Positions 5,275 through 11,629 of a stretch of 26,977 nt of DNA are shown one piece after another. The notes below the pieces were generated by a model that saw only the letters and a list, made by a program, of their open reading frames with translations, ran no database searches and was not told where the DNA came from. The stretch's first letter is position 1, and each line of letters starts with the position of its first letter. The position numbers and the translations under genes were made by a program. The stretch is from a virus. Location: IMG/VR virus record IMGVR_UViG_3300047356_000211, positions 1-26,977 of that record. One strand, written 5' to 3'.

Positions 5275-5973
5275 TTATCTGTTACTATTACGTGGTAGGA
5301 GAAATTGTACTTGACTCATTCTCCATTTATCTCCACTGTATTTAGTGTAGTCATCAATCCATGCTCCATGCAATCTATTGCCAGGGAACATGACACATCT
5401 ATTGAACTTAGCAGGAATCATGTGTGCTACCTCAAATTGGTCTTCTACTGGGAATAGGAGACTGTGTCTCTCATCGTTAGTAATCCACTCACCATTGTAT
5501 ATTGCAGTCCCACCACTTTCTTCTTTGTCCATATACCATAACACATTGATGGTAGATGATTCATCTGATTGAGTCAATGGCGAATCAACGTGTGGATAGT
5601 GTTGCATCTTATTATCAAAACACTCAATGGTTTGAAATATATTCCATTCGAATGCTTGTGCAGTTTCGTATCCTTTTCTCCACCATACATTACCACATAT
5701 TTGACTGAGTCTTTCTATGTTCATCTCCCACATTCTTGTTGGATGTGAGATTGCTAGTGTGTTTCTACAATCATTGTACACTTTACCATTAAGTGTTTCT
5801 ATCTCTTCACTGTATTTCCATAGAGGATAGTCCGCATTTGTCAACCAATCATAGATTGTATCGGGGTCTTCGTAAAAATCATCAATCGTGATGACTTGGT
5901 TTTGTTTATCGTATTGAACGTTCCATTGTGGTGATGGACGAAACATCTTGTCTATTGAGAACGGTTGTCCCAT
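5275..5973 (-). CDS. 2OG oxygenase-like protein (DUF6445-like, 232 aa)
   Basis: A DSBH protein with QHYPHVDS (H-x-D), NVLWYMDKEESGGTAIY, a strand ending FNRCVMFPGN and then RLHGAW (distal His), followed by W..SQVQFLL. The order resembles the DUF6445-type putative 2OG oxygenases, named from memory. The first 45 residues include ITIDDFYEDPDTI, typical of the region before the core in such proteins. The start is strongly supported by AAGGAGG 7-8 bases before the ATG, inside the end of the upstream oxygenase gene (22-base overlap). Substrate unknown. Confidence 0.75.
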   Translation of the reverse strand: MGQPFSIDKMFRPSPQWNVQYDKQNQVITIDDFYEDPDTIYDWLTNADYPLWKYSEEIETLNGKVYNDCRNTLAISHPTRMWEMNIERLSQICGNVWWRKGYETAQAFEWNIFQTIECFDNKMQHYPHVDSPLTQSDESSTINVLWYMDKEESGGTAIYNGEWITNDERHSLLFPVEDQFEVAHMIPAKFNRCVMFPGNRLHGAWIDDYTKYSGDKWRMSQVQFLLPRNSNR

Positions 5974-6731
5974 GGGTCTTCCTCCTTATGTACTGTGCCA
6001 TAGTGAAATTGGTCACCAATTTCCTTGTCTTCCAAATTCTCTCTAGCGTGGTCTAAATTAAATGAGATAGAAATTCTCTCATAGTTATCGGGTAATTCAT
6101 TAAAATCTGTGATGGGTGGTACTGAGTGGAACATTGCTGAGGGCCACATCAAAAACTCACCACATTGTGGGTGAAACATAATTTCAGATTCATGCATCCC
6201 ACTCCCAAGAATACCTGTGTTTTGTGGCATGTAATTTTTTGGTGGTTGTGGATGAGCAACTGTTTGTAACCCAAAATCCATCATTGCATTTGGTGATACA
6301 AATTTGATTGGTTGTGAGTCACTATCCGTCTTAACATAGTAAGTACCACTCACATATGAATTGACATGGTTATGCATTTCATGGTGATGTGCTTTATTGT
6401 AGACGTTGACCCAACAGAAGAAATGTACATCATGTCTTGTCAAATGTGCCACTCTACATCCGTATGTGGCATTTATATAATCAATGTAGGTGTCTTTAAG
6501 TTTGTTTGTCATGTCTATAAACCACGACTCTTTTTGCATCTCTTCACGGATATCACCATCAAAGTATGTGGTGTAATCCATTGCAGTATTCCCCTTGTGT
6601 CTTCTCTTGACCTTAGCGACTGCTCTTCTACACGATTCTGCTATCTCGTGATGATTTGCTTCCAATTCTCCATGCAACATGTAAACTGGAAAGACTGGGA
6701 AGATTGATGCCTTTTGGGGTTGATGGGTCAC
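5952..6731 (-). CDS. Putative 2OG/Fe(II) oxygenase (2OG-FeII_Oxy_5-like, 259 aa)
   Basis: The pattern W.NVYN....H.MHNHVNSYVSGTYYV, then IKFVSP, GEFLMWPS, MFHSVPP and ERISISFN is that of the putative 2OG-FeII_Oxy_5 family, common in aquatic phages. Candidate ligands are the His residues in HEMHNH and the His in MFHSV, with Arg in ERISISF for 2-oxoglutarate. The N-terminal half (about residues 20-115) is mainly helical. The gene starts with GTG, overlapping the stop of the lipoprotein gene as GTGA, with GAGGT upstream. It is the first of four oxygenase-like genes in this operon. Confidence 0.8.
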   Translation of the reverse strand: MTHQPQKASIFPVFPVYMLHGELEANHHEIAESCRRAVAKVKRRHKGNTAMDYTTYFDGDIREEMQKESWFIDMTNKLKDTYIDYINATYGCRVAHLTRHDVHFFCWVNVYNKAHHHEMHNHVNSYVSGTYYVKTDSDSQPIKFVSPNAMMDFGLQTVAHPQPPKNYMPQNTGILGSGMHESEIMFHPQCGEFLMWPSAMFHSVPPITDFNELPDNYERISISFNLDHARENLEDKEIGDQFHYGTVHKEEDPWDNRSQ

Positions 6732-7255
6732 TTAGATTGCACCTCTGCTACTACTCCCTGTGAACCATCTTTCATGGTTACATTACGATACACTACAATC
6801 ACTTCACCGAGTTGTTTGATGTATCTCTTAATCTCTTGATTGTTCTGTATCATGACTTTGTAATCACCTACTGTAGATGCAACAAAAACCACATCACCAC
6901 TGTTCTGTGCTTTCATCTCATCCAAGAACCTATCTAAGTATGTGTATCCTACTGGCCAATCGGGATTCTCTCTTTCGAGTAAATCACATGTCTTTGGTCT
7001 TTTAAGTTGTTCTACACCTTCGTCATTGAATCTCTTAGGTTCAAATGATAATGTTCTTTTACATGGATTTGTTATACGTGCTTCTGACACTACGTACCAT
7101 TTAGGAACTCCAAGTTCAAGTGGTCTTGGTAGTGTTGGTTGTATAATATCTATCTCTACAGGTTTAGATACTATTTGCACTTCCCTCTGTGGAAGTAATG
7201 AACAACTAGTCGTTAGAACTAGTAGACTCAAGATTACTAATTGCTTTTGAATCAT
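6728..7255 (-). CDS. Outer-membrane lipoprotein, probable o-spanin (175 aa)
   Basis: The N-terminus is a lipoprotein signal: basic MIQKQ, hydrophobic LVILSLLVLTTS, then Cys18, with Ser at +2, which favours the outer membrane. The start has AGGGGG upstream and lies 50 bases inside the preceding membrane/coiled-coil gene. That embedded-lipoprotein layout is the hallmark of Rz/Rz1-type spanins, which fuse inner and outer membranes at the last step of lysis. At 175 residues it is longer than classic Rz1, with a folded C-terminal domain (about 50-175, including PKWYVVSE) also seen in other marine phages as far as I recall. It could instead be an unrelated envelope lipoprotein. Confidence 0.6.
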   Translation of the reverse strand: MIQKQLVILSLLVLTTSCSLLPQREVQIVSKPVEIDIIQPTLPRPLELGVPKWYVVSEARITNPCKRTLSFEPKRFNDEGVEQLKRPKTCDLLERENPDWPVGYTYLDRFLDEMKAQNSGDVVFVASTVGDYKVMIQNNQEIKRYIKQLGEVIVVYRNVTMKDGSQGVVAEVQSK

Positions 7256-7589
7256 CTTCTATCCCCCTAATTACTTCTTCGGTACCTTTGTTGAATCTTA
7301 GTTCCATCAACCCTGGCTTTGCAACGGATAGTTTTTCGAAGTTATGTTTACTTAAGATTGAAAGGTATTGTGCCTTATCCGCCTCAATCTGTGCGTTTTG
7401 TCTAGTGAGATTCGATAGTGCTTGTGATTGTCTTTCGAAGTTCTCCTTAATTGATGCAATCGCATCTTGTTGTTCCTTTACCGCAACCTCAAGAGCAGCG
7501 TTATTCTTTACCAAGACTTCATTCTGTTGATATAGATAATAACCACCGAGACTGAGTACGATAATGATACCAATGAAAAATTGATTCAT
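7206..7589 (-). CDS. Inner-membrane coiled-coil protein, probable i-spanin (127 aa)
   Basis: The N-terminus is a single membrane helix (FFIGIIIVLSLGGYYLY, about residues 4-20) followed by a long heptad-like region (about 25-90, rich in Gln, Glu, Ala and Leu) and a polar tail. That is the topology of an Rz-type i-spanin: anchored in the inner membrane with the coiled coil in the periplasm. The lipoprotein gene begins inside its 3' end, as in other spanin pairs. The start has GAGGAG upstream, formed by the final codons of the preceding gene. The membrane-first pairing argues for lysis rather than secretion. Confidence 0.65.
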   Translation of the reverse strand: MNQFFIGIIIVLSLGGYYLYQQNEVLVKNNAALEVAVKEQQDAIASIKENFERQSQALSNLTRQNAQIEADKAQYLSILSKHNFEKLSVAKPGLMELRFNKGTEEVIRGIEDDSKAISNLESTSSND

Positions 7590-7590
7590 A

Positions 7591-7818
7591 TCATTTCTCC
7601 TCTATCTTATAGTCGAGTCCGCCCGCTGACCGTATCTCTACTGTCTTTTTAGTATCGAAGTCTCTAAACTTAAGATGTTTTTCTTTCTGCACGAAGATTT
7701 TACGTGCAACGTATTGTGATTTGTACATCTGACCAGTCTGTTCTGACTGTCGATATACGGTGATTTCATAGAGGGGCGAAAGAATCATCTTCACCCATAG
7801 TTTAAATTTTTCCCACAT
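7591..7818 (-). CDS. Conserved small phage protein (75 aa)
   Basis: The protein begins MWEKFKLWVKMILSPLYEIT and is beta-rich and basic after that (ITVYRQ, QYVARKIFV, LKFRDFDTKKTVEIRS, LDYKIEE). Small proteins with LYEITV near the start and an S..L.K..HI.G.. core occur in cyanophages and pelagiphages beside other small genes, from memory; function unknown. In-frame codons continue 12 residues upstream, but the ATG at 7818 is preferred because GAAAGG lies 6 bases before it. It sits directly upstream of the spanin pair, so a late or lysis-associated role is possible. Confidence 0.6.
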   Translation of the reverse strand: MWEKFKLWVKMILSPLYEITVYRQSEQTGQMYKSQYVARKIFVQKEKHLKFRDFDTKKTVEIRSAGGLDYKIEEK

Positions 7819-7845
7819 AATTGACCTTTCCATAATATAAGATAT

Positions 7846-7883
7846 AAGAAACAACCCTTTGGAATCTCCGCTGGGTTGTTCTT
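7846..7883 (-). terminator. Probable terminator after the deoxyribonucleotidase gene
   Basis: On the minus strand AAGAACAACCC (7873-7883) pairs with GGGTTGTTTCTT (7846-7857, one bulged base) across a 15-base loop, and the 3' arm is T-rich. It lies 20 bases past the HAD gene stop and before the next gene, the right place for an end of transcription. Confidence 0.5.
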
Positions 7884-7884
7884 A

Positions 7885-7892
7885 TATTTAGT
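7885..7892 (-). promoter_or_regulatory. Possible late promoter box (ACTAAATA)
   Basis: ACTAAATA on the minus strand matches the box at 15217-15224 and is close to the T4-type late consensus TATAAATA. It would serve the operon starting at 7818, including the spanin genes, which are expected to be late. The hairpin at 7846-7883 would lie in its leader, which is a point against it. Confidence 0.3.
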
Positions 7893-7902
7893 GACTTAGA
7901 AA

Positions 7903-8406
7903 CTAGTCGGTTTTTCTAAGTTCTTTTAGTTGGTTGATGGTGTCTTCCGCACTAGTGTGTAGAATACCGATACCACCGTGTGCTTCCCATGCATCAAGGT
8001 TCTGTTTTCTGTCATCAATAAGGACACTTCCTTTGATTGCAAACATACCTTTCTGACTACCAGTCATAGTGCAAGTGACTACCACTGTAGGACTCACATG
8101 TTCCTTAATCCATTCGTTCTTATCGAACACTACCAACTCTCTGTTGACGACACCAGCTGCAGTTAGGATTTCCCATGGCAATCCAGTGTGTCTTACATAT
8201 CCTACCAAATCATACATATCTGGCATAGGTGGTAACATTCTGAACAATCTCTTGTTCGTTAACTCTTCCTTCCTTTCGTCATAATCGTTATGACCTTGGT
8301 CGGTGTTAGGGAATTCTCTCCCTGTCAATGTTTCAACTCCAGTGTTGAAATCCGCTAGTACTCCATCCATGTCGATGAAGATTCTCTTTACTTTTCTATT
8401 TTCCAT
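7903..8406 (-). CDS. HAD hydrolase, 5'(3')-deoxyribonucleotidase-like (167 aa)
   Basis: The catalytic HAD motif FIDMDGVLADF is at the N-terminus with Asp12 (nucleophile) and Asp14. Motif II is ILTAAG (Thr82), motif III the Lys in GSQKG (Lys119), and motif IV VLIDDRKQN (Asp131/Asp132). The spacing, short cap and NLDAWEAHGGIGILH end match the NT5C 5'(3')-deoxyribonucleotidase family, which removes phosphate from deoxynucleoside monophosphates. It follows the nrd operon, so a role in tuning nucleotide pools is likely. The ATG is 6 bases from a TATACT box with no Shine-Dalgarno, implying a leaderless message. The motif so near the N-terminus makes a later start impossible. Confidence 0.8.
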   Translation of the reverse strand: MENRKVKRIFIDMDGVLADFNTGVETLTGREFPNTDQGHNDYDERKEELTNKRLFRMLPPMPDMYDLVGYVRHTGLPWEILTAAGVVNRELVVFDKNEWIKEHVSPTVVVTCTMTGSQKGMFAIKGSVLIDDRKQNLDAWEAHGGIGILHTSAEDTINQLKELRKTD

Positions 8407-8412
8407 ACGTAT

Positions 8413-8442
8413 AGTATACTCGATTTATATGGCCATTGTCAA
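8413..8442 (-). promoter_or_regulatory. Sigma70-type promoter for the deoxyribonucleotidase gene
   Basis: On the minus strand TTGACA (8437-8442), 18-base spacer, TATACT (8413-8418). The extended -35 block CTTGACAATGGCCAT is shared with the promoter at 484-513. It begins right after the stop of the SprT-like gene. ATATAAATC in the spacer resembles a late box, so dual use is possible. Confidence 0.75.
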
Positions 8443-8444
8443 GT

Positions 8445-8882
8445 CTATTTTAACCAAAACAGGTCATATATCATATCTTCTTTCTTGTATGCTTCACGTT
8501 CCCAAGGTTGACGGGAATAGGGTGTAAACTTGTATTTCTTACCTTTGTAGTTCACCAAAGATGGTGTTAAATCACCACGTAAGAACTGTTTAGCATGGAC
8601 TAGTTCATGTGCAAGTGTCATCATCATCTGTGACATTGATTGCGGTTTTCCAGTCATTGGGTTGGTTTTACTGATTTCTATATCAATGAAGTTTTTATCA
8701 CCAAGACAATATCCTAGTGCATCGGGTATAGATTTAGTAAATGATATTTGGATTTCAACTTCACGTCTGAGACGTGGCATAAAGTAATGTATTGTGGAAC
8801 GGACAAATTTAGAGATTCGTTTCTTCTCTGCAATTTGACCTTTAAAGGTCACGTCTATATTGTCAAACCATATCTTCGTCAT
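8445..8882 (-). CDS. SprT-like zinc metalloprotein (145 aa)
   Basis: The zinc site is visible: TLAHELVHAKQF carries H92-E93-x-x-H96, and W127-E128-R-E130 in QPWEREAY gives an acidic third ligand downstream, as in SprT/Spartan-type minigluzincins. The size is typical of a stand-alone SprT domain. Eukaryotic relatives cut DNA-protein crosslinks; for phage forms the substrate is not known. GTG and ATG codons lie in frame 24 and 18 bases upstream; the ATG at 8882 was chosen, with GAGG 12 bases before it, but the start is uncertain. It overlaps the zinc-ribbon gene and is the last gene of the primase-nrd operon. Confidence 0.7.
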   Translation of the reverse strand: MTKIWFDNIDVTFKGQIAEKKRISKFVRSTIHYFMPRLRREVEIQISFTKSIPDALGYCLGDKNFIDIEISKTNPMTGKPQSMSQMMMTLAHELVHAKQFLRGDLTPSLVNYKGKKYKFTPYSRQPWEREAYKKEDMIYDLFWLK

Positions 8883-9042
8883 CAATTCTTTCAACCTCAT
8901 CTTCACTTATCTCGGAACCACAGAACACACAATGTGCTATAGTATAGTGGTTCTCATCCATATCATAAAAGCATTCGAATTCACTCTTACAACTGTTACA
9001 TGATACTAAAAAGTTGTGGCCATTGTCAAGGTTAATTGTCAT
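8863..9042 (-). CDS. Small zinc-ribbon protein (59 aa)
   Basis: Two cysteine pairs, SCNSCKS and HCVFCGS, about 23 residues apart form a classic zinc ribbon; the C-terminus is acidic (EISEDEVERIDDED). The ATG at 9042 is preferred over an in-frame start 33 bases earlier because GGAG lies 9 bases upstream and it gives an 11-base overlap with the previous gene. The codons for LDNGHN happen to spell the CTTGACAATGGCC block of the early promoters. Function unknown; such short zinc ribbons often bind nucleic acid or RNA polymerase. Confidence 0.65.
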   Translation of the reverse strand: MTINLDNGHNFLVSCNSCKSEFECFYDMDENHYTIAHCVFCGSEISEDEVERIDDEDMV

Positions 9043-9310
9043 AATTTGGTCTCCATCCTGTTTTATCTTTCTCACTTTTCACCATAATTTTCTCATAAAG
9101 AGACTCAAATGACATCTTTTTGTCATTATAGACAGCATATGGTAGTTTGTGTTTCGCTTCATCTGTATGAAATTCGAGTCCAGCAGTGTACACACGTACA
9201 GTTTGATACTCCCTATCAATCATCCCAAAGAGGTGTTTCCACCTCTCACATATGACATCTTGGTCACTTGGTTTGGGTAGATATAGGTAGTACTCGTTTG
9301 CTTGTCCCAT
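9032..9310 (-). CDS. Small hypothetical protein (92 aa)
   Basis: I do not recognise this family. The protein begins MGQANEYYLYLPKPSDQD and contains ICERWKHLFGMIDREYQTVRVYTAGLEFH, a pattern of short strands and helices rich in Tyr, Lys and Glu; there are no membrane segments. The start at 9310 shares one base with the glutaredoxin stop (TAATG), and a GTG or ATG further upstream would overlap glutaredoxin more. It overlaps the zinc-ribbon gene by 11 bases. The position inside the nrd operon suggests expression with DNA precursor synthesis. Confidence 0.6.
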   Translation of the reverse strand: MGQANEYYLYLPKPSDQDVICERWKHLFGMIDREYQTVRVYTAGLEFHTDEAKHKLPYAVYNDKKMSFESLYEKIMVKSEKDKTGWRPNYDN

Positions 9311-9549
9311 TAGTCTTCCCAAACGTCTCCGTGTTTTACATATTCTGCAAGTTGGTCATACCCACCTATTGCATCACCGTCCACTCTGATTTGTGGGAAT
9401 GTTCGTGCAGTTGGAAACTCTTCAAAGAGTTCTTCTCTAGTGAAATCAGTACCCAACTGTTTGTAAGTGTATTCTAGTCCTTTCTGTTCACATAAAGACT
9501 TTGCTTTATCACAGAATGGACACATTGTTTTTCCGAATATTTCAATCAT
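9310..9549 (-). CDS. Glutaredoxin (79 aa)
   Basis: A full-length small glutaredoxin: CPFC active site (Cys10, Cys13) after the first strand, the cis-proline motif RTFPQIRVDG near residue 50 and the GGYDQL glutathione-binding turn near residue 63. It would reduce the ribonucleotide reductase disulphide using glutathione, the same job as T4 NrdC. Start and stop overlap neighbours (ATGA with nrdB, TAATG with the next gene), and GAGG lies upstream. The placement directly after nrdB supports it as the dedicated electron donor. Confidence 0.9.
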   Translation of the reverse strand: MIEIFGKTMCPFCDKAKSLCEQKGLEYTYKQLGTDFTREELFEEFPTARTFPQIRVDGDAIGGYDQLAEYVKHGDVWED

Positions 9550-10643
9550 AGTTTAAAGTCCTCAAAAGTTGAGTCGTCTACATCTTGTGTAATACCACCG
9601 ATGACATACGACTCTATTTCTGTCTCTTGTGGTGCATTCTGCAATCCTCTACTGTTGAACCAATGTGATGTCCATGGTAGTGGATTGTTCGTTGAACTGA
9701 TATCATATATAGGGTTCAGTCCAATTGCACGTAATCTCTTATTAGCAGTAAATTCAACATAGTTTCCTAACAATTGAGTACTCAAACCAATCATTGACCC
9801 ATGTTGGAATAGGAAATCTGCCCAGTCTTTCTCTTGTGCGACTGCATCCTCATACATAGTGTACACTTCAGATTCACAATCCTTCATCACTTGAATCATA
9901 AGTTTATCATTCTCTTGATTCTTATATGCTTTGAGTATGTGTTGCGACACTGCAAGATGTTGTGATTCATCTCTTGCGATTAGAGATATAATCTTTGCAC
10001 TTCCTTCCATGAGTTTCAACTCACCGAATGCAAATGAACATGCAAATGATACAAAGAATCTAATCCCCTCTAGAATGTTTACACTTATAAGTGCAAGGTA
10101 TAGTGCCTTATATAAATCGTAATCATCTACTTTAAGACCTAGTAGTCTACGTCTACCTAATTCAATAAACTCATCGTATTTCTTAGTTACTGACTCAGCA
10201 CGTGCAACAATAGCAGGTTCATCTAAGATAGTGTCAAAGATATCACTTGGGTTACTATAAACATTCTTTATAATATGAGTGTAGGAACGTGAATGTATGG
10301 TCTCCATAAAGTCCCATGTAATGATACAAGATTCTAACTCGGGTAATGTCACAAATGGTAGGAATGCAATTGATGGAGCACGTCCTTGTACACTATCCAA
10401 TAGTGTTTGGTATCTTAGATTGGATGTGAAGATGTGCTTCTGTGCATCATTCAGTGAATTGTAATCACTCCTATCTTTCTGTAGTGATACCTCTTCGGGT
10501 CTCCAAAAGAATCCTAGTTGTGTCTGTGTGAGTTTATCAAATATGGGATATTTGAACTCATCAAATCTTTGTGTGTTTAGTGGTTCACCAAAGAATAATT
10601 TCTCTTTGGTAAAGTCTATGTTGTTCTTGTTAAATACTGTCAT
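9546..10643 (-). CDS. nrdB: Ribonucleotide reductase class Ia, beta subunit (365 aa)
   Basis: The diiron and radical site is intact: Asp83 (LLDSVQGR), Glu114 and His117 (METIHSRS), the radical Tyr121 (SRSYTHI), then Glu in ILEGIRFF and Glu/His in ARDESQHL. Each early position is one lower than in E. coli NrdB (Asp84, Glu115, His118, Tyr122). With NrdA it makes deoxynucleoside diphosphates, handing the radical to the alpha subunit. The C-terminal tail is acidic (DSTFEDFKL) as needed for docking. The ATG overlaps the oxygenase stop as ATGA, with AAGG upstream. Full length for the family. Confidence 0.95.
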   Translation of the reverse strand: MTVFNKNNIDFTKEKLFFGEPLNTQRFDEFKYPIFDKLTQTQLGFFWRPEEVSLQKDRSDYNSLNDAQKHIFTSNLRYQTLLDSVQGRAPSIAFLPFVTLPELESCIITWDFMETIHSRSYTHIIKNVYSNPSDIFDTILDEPAIVARAESVTKKYDEFIELGRRRLLGLKVDDYDLYKALYLALISVNILEGIRFFVSFACSFAFGELKLMEGSAKIISLIARDESQHLAVSQHILKAYKNQENDKLMIQVMKDCESEVYTMYEDAVAQEKDWADFLFQHGSMIGLSTQLLGNYVEFTANKRLRAIGLNPIYDISSTNNPLPWTSHWFNSRGLQNAPQETEIESYVIGGITQDVDDSTFEDFKL

Positions 10644-11629
10644 TTTTTCCTTTTCCTTTCCTTCTCTTCTGCTCTCACGTAATCATACCGATTCGACCAT
10701 AACACTCTTTCTTCGGGTGATGCATTGTGCCATGCTTTGTTTGCTCTTTCGAATGCTAGGTTGTCTTTATTGTCACCCTCACCACCGTATCTGTCTTCTC
10801 TTCCATCCCATTGAAGATTGTTATGTGAAGCACAATATTGGCCAGGAGCAATCACTTCTGTAGAATTTGGTATTTCATCAATTGGGCCTGGATGTCTTAT
10901 AAAATGTAAAAACATGTGGTATGAGTATTCTCCTACAAAATAATCTCTCCAATGGGGACAATTTGGCCCTTGATATAACATGACATCGCCTGGATGTAGT
11001 ATAACCTTTGTACCAGTCCTGTCTTTATGACGTGGTGCTTGTGTTAACTCAAACATCTCTTCATGACCCATCTCCTCTCCAAGATAGTTCTTATCATTCT
11101 GAATCCATATTGACCATGGTGTCCCATCATCGGATGAATAGTCCAAACAAAGAGTAGCACTAATCTCACATGATGGTCTATCCATGTGTGATTTTAGATA
11201 TGCACCTCGTTCATACTTTCTACTGTATGCATAGGTTTCTTTTAAATCGAAATCTAATACTGGTTTTAGGTTCTCCCATAACCATCTATGCAATGCTACT
11301 GCAGGCGGAAATGAGTAAGCAGCAACTGACTTACCCAGTGATGTTGTAGGTGACTCAAATATGATGTCGCCTTCTCTTTTGAGTACTGAGTCTTCTTGTC
11401 CTTCGATAGTCTTCCACGTGTCCATTGTCATATCAATGATATCTTGTGGTATAAAATCTCTAAGAATCAGATATCTATTCTCAATGAATGACATGGTCTC
11501 TTCATTGGTGTGACCAAAAACGTATTTTCCGTCACCTTCATGTTCAAGTGACCTAATTCTTACTGTCTTATCTTCATCAGACACATATTGACGATTACTT
11601 CTATATCGCACATGCTTCGCAGTCTTCAT
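10640..11629 (-). CDS. 2OG/Fe(II) oxygenase-like protein between nrdA and nrdB (329 aa)
   Basis: The core has KYERGAYLKSHMDRPSCEIS, where HMD is the H-x-D, followed by ATLCLDYS, GTKVILHPGDVMLYQG and CPHWRDYF with the distal His, then YSYHMFLHF. It looks like a prolyl 4-hydroxylase-type fold with long extra regions, including a charged C-terminal tail (WSNRYDYVRAEEKERKRKK). The frame stays open far back into nrdA; the ATG at 11629 is chosen because GGGAG lies 3 bases before the ATG pair, but GTGs nearer the nrdA stop are possible. Its stop overlaps nrdB as ATGA, so it is translated as part of the nrd operon. Substrate unknown. Confidence 0.7.
   Translation of the reverse strand: MKTAKHVRYRSNRQYVSDEDKTVRIRSLEHEGDGKYVFGHTNEETMSFIENRYLILRDFIPQDIIDMTMDTWKTIEGQEDSVLKREGDIIFESPTTSLGKSVAAYSFPPAVALHRWLWENLKPVLDFDLKETYAYSRKYERGAYLKSHMDRPSCEISATLCLDYSSDDGTPWSIWIQNDKNYLGEEMGHEEMFELTQAPRHKDRTGTKVILHPGDVMLYQGPNCPHWRDYFVGEYSYHMFLHFIRHPGPIDEIPNSTEVIAPGQYCASHNNLQWDGREDRYGGEGDNKDNLAFERANKAWHNASPEERVLWSNRYDYVRAEEKERKRKK

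Noticed and set aside
9013-9029. CTTGACAATGGCC inside the zinc-ribbon gene as an active internal promoter
   Set aside because: The downstream TAGTAT is a poor -10 at a 16-base spacing, and the bases encode a plausible LDNGHN stretch. Kept only as part of the motif observation.
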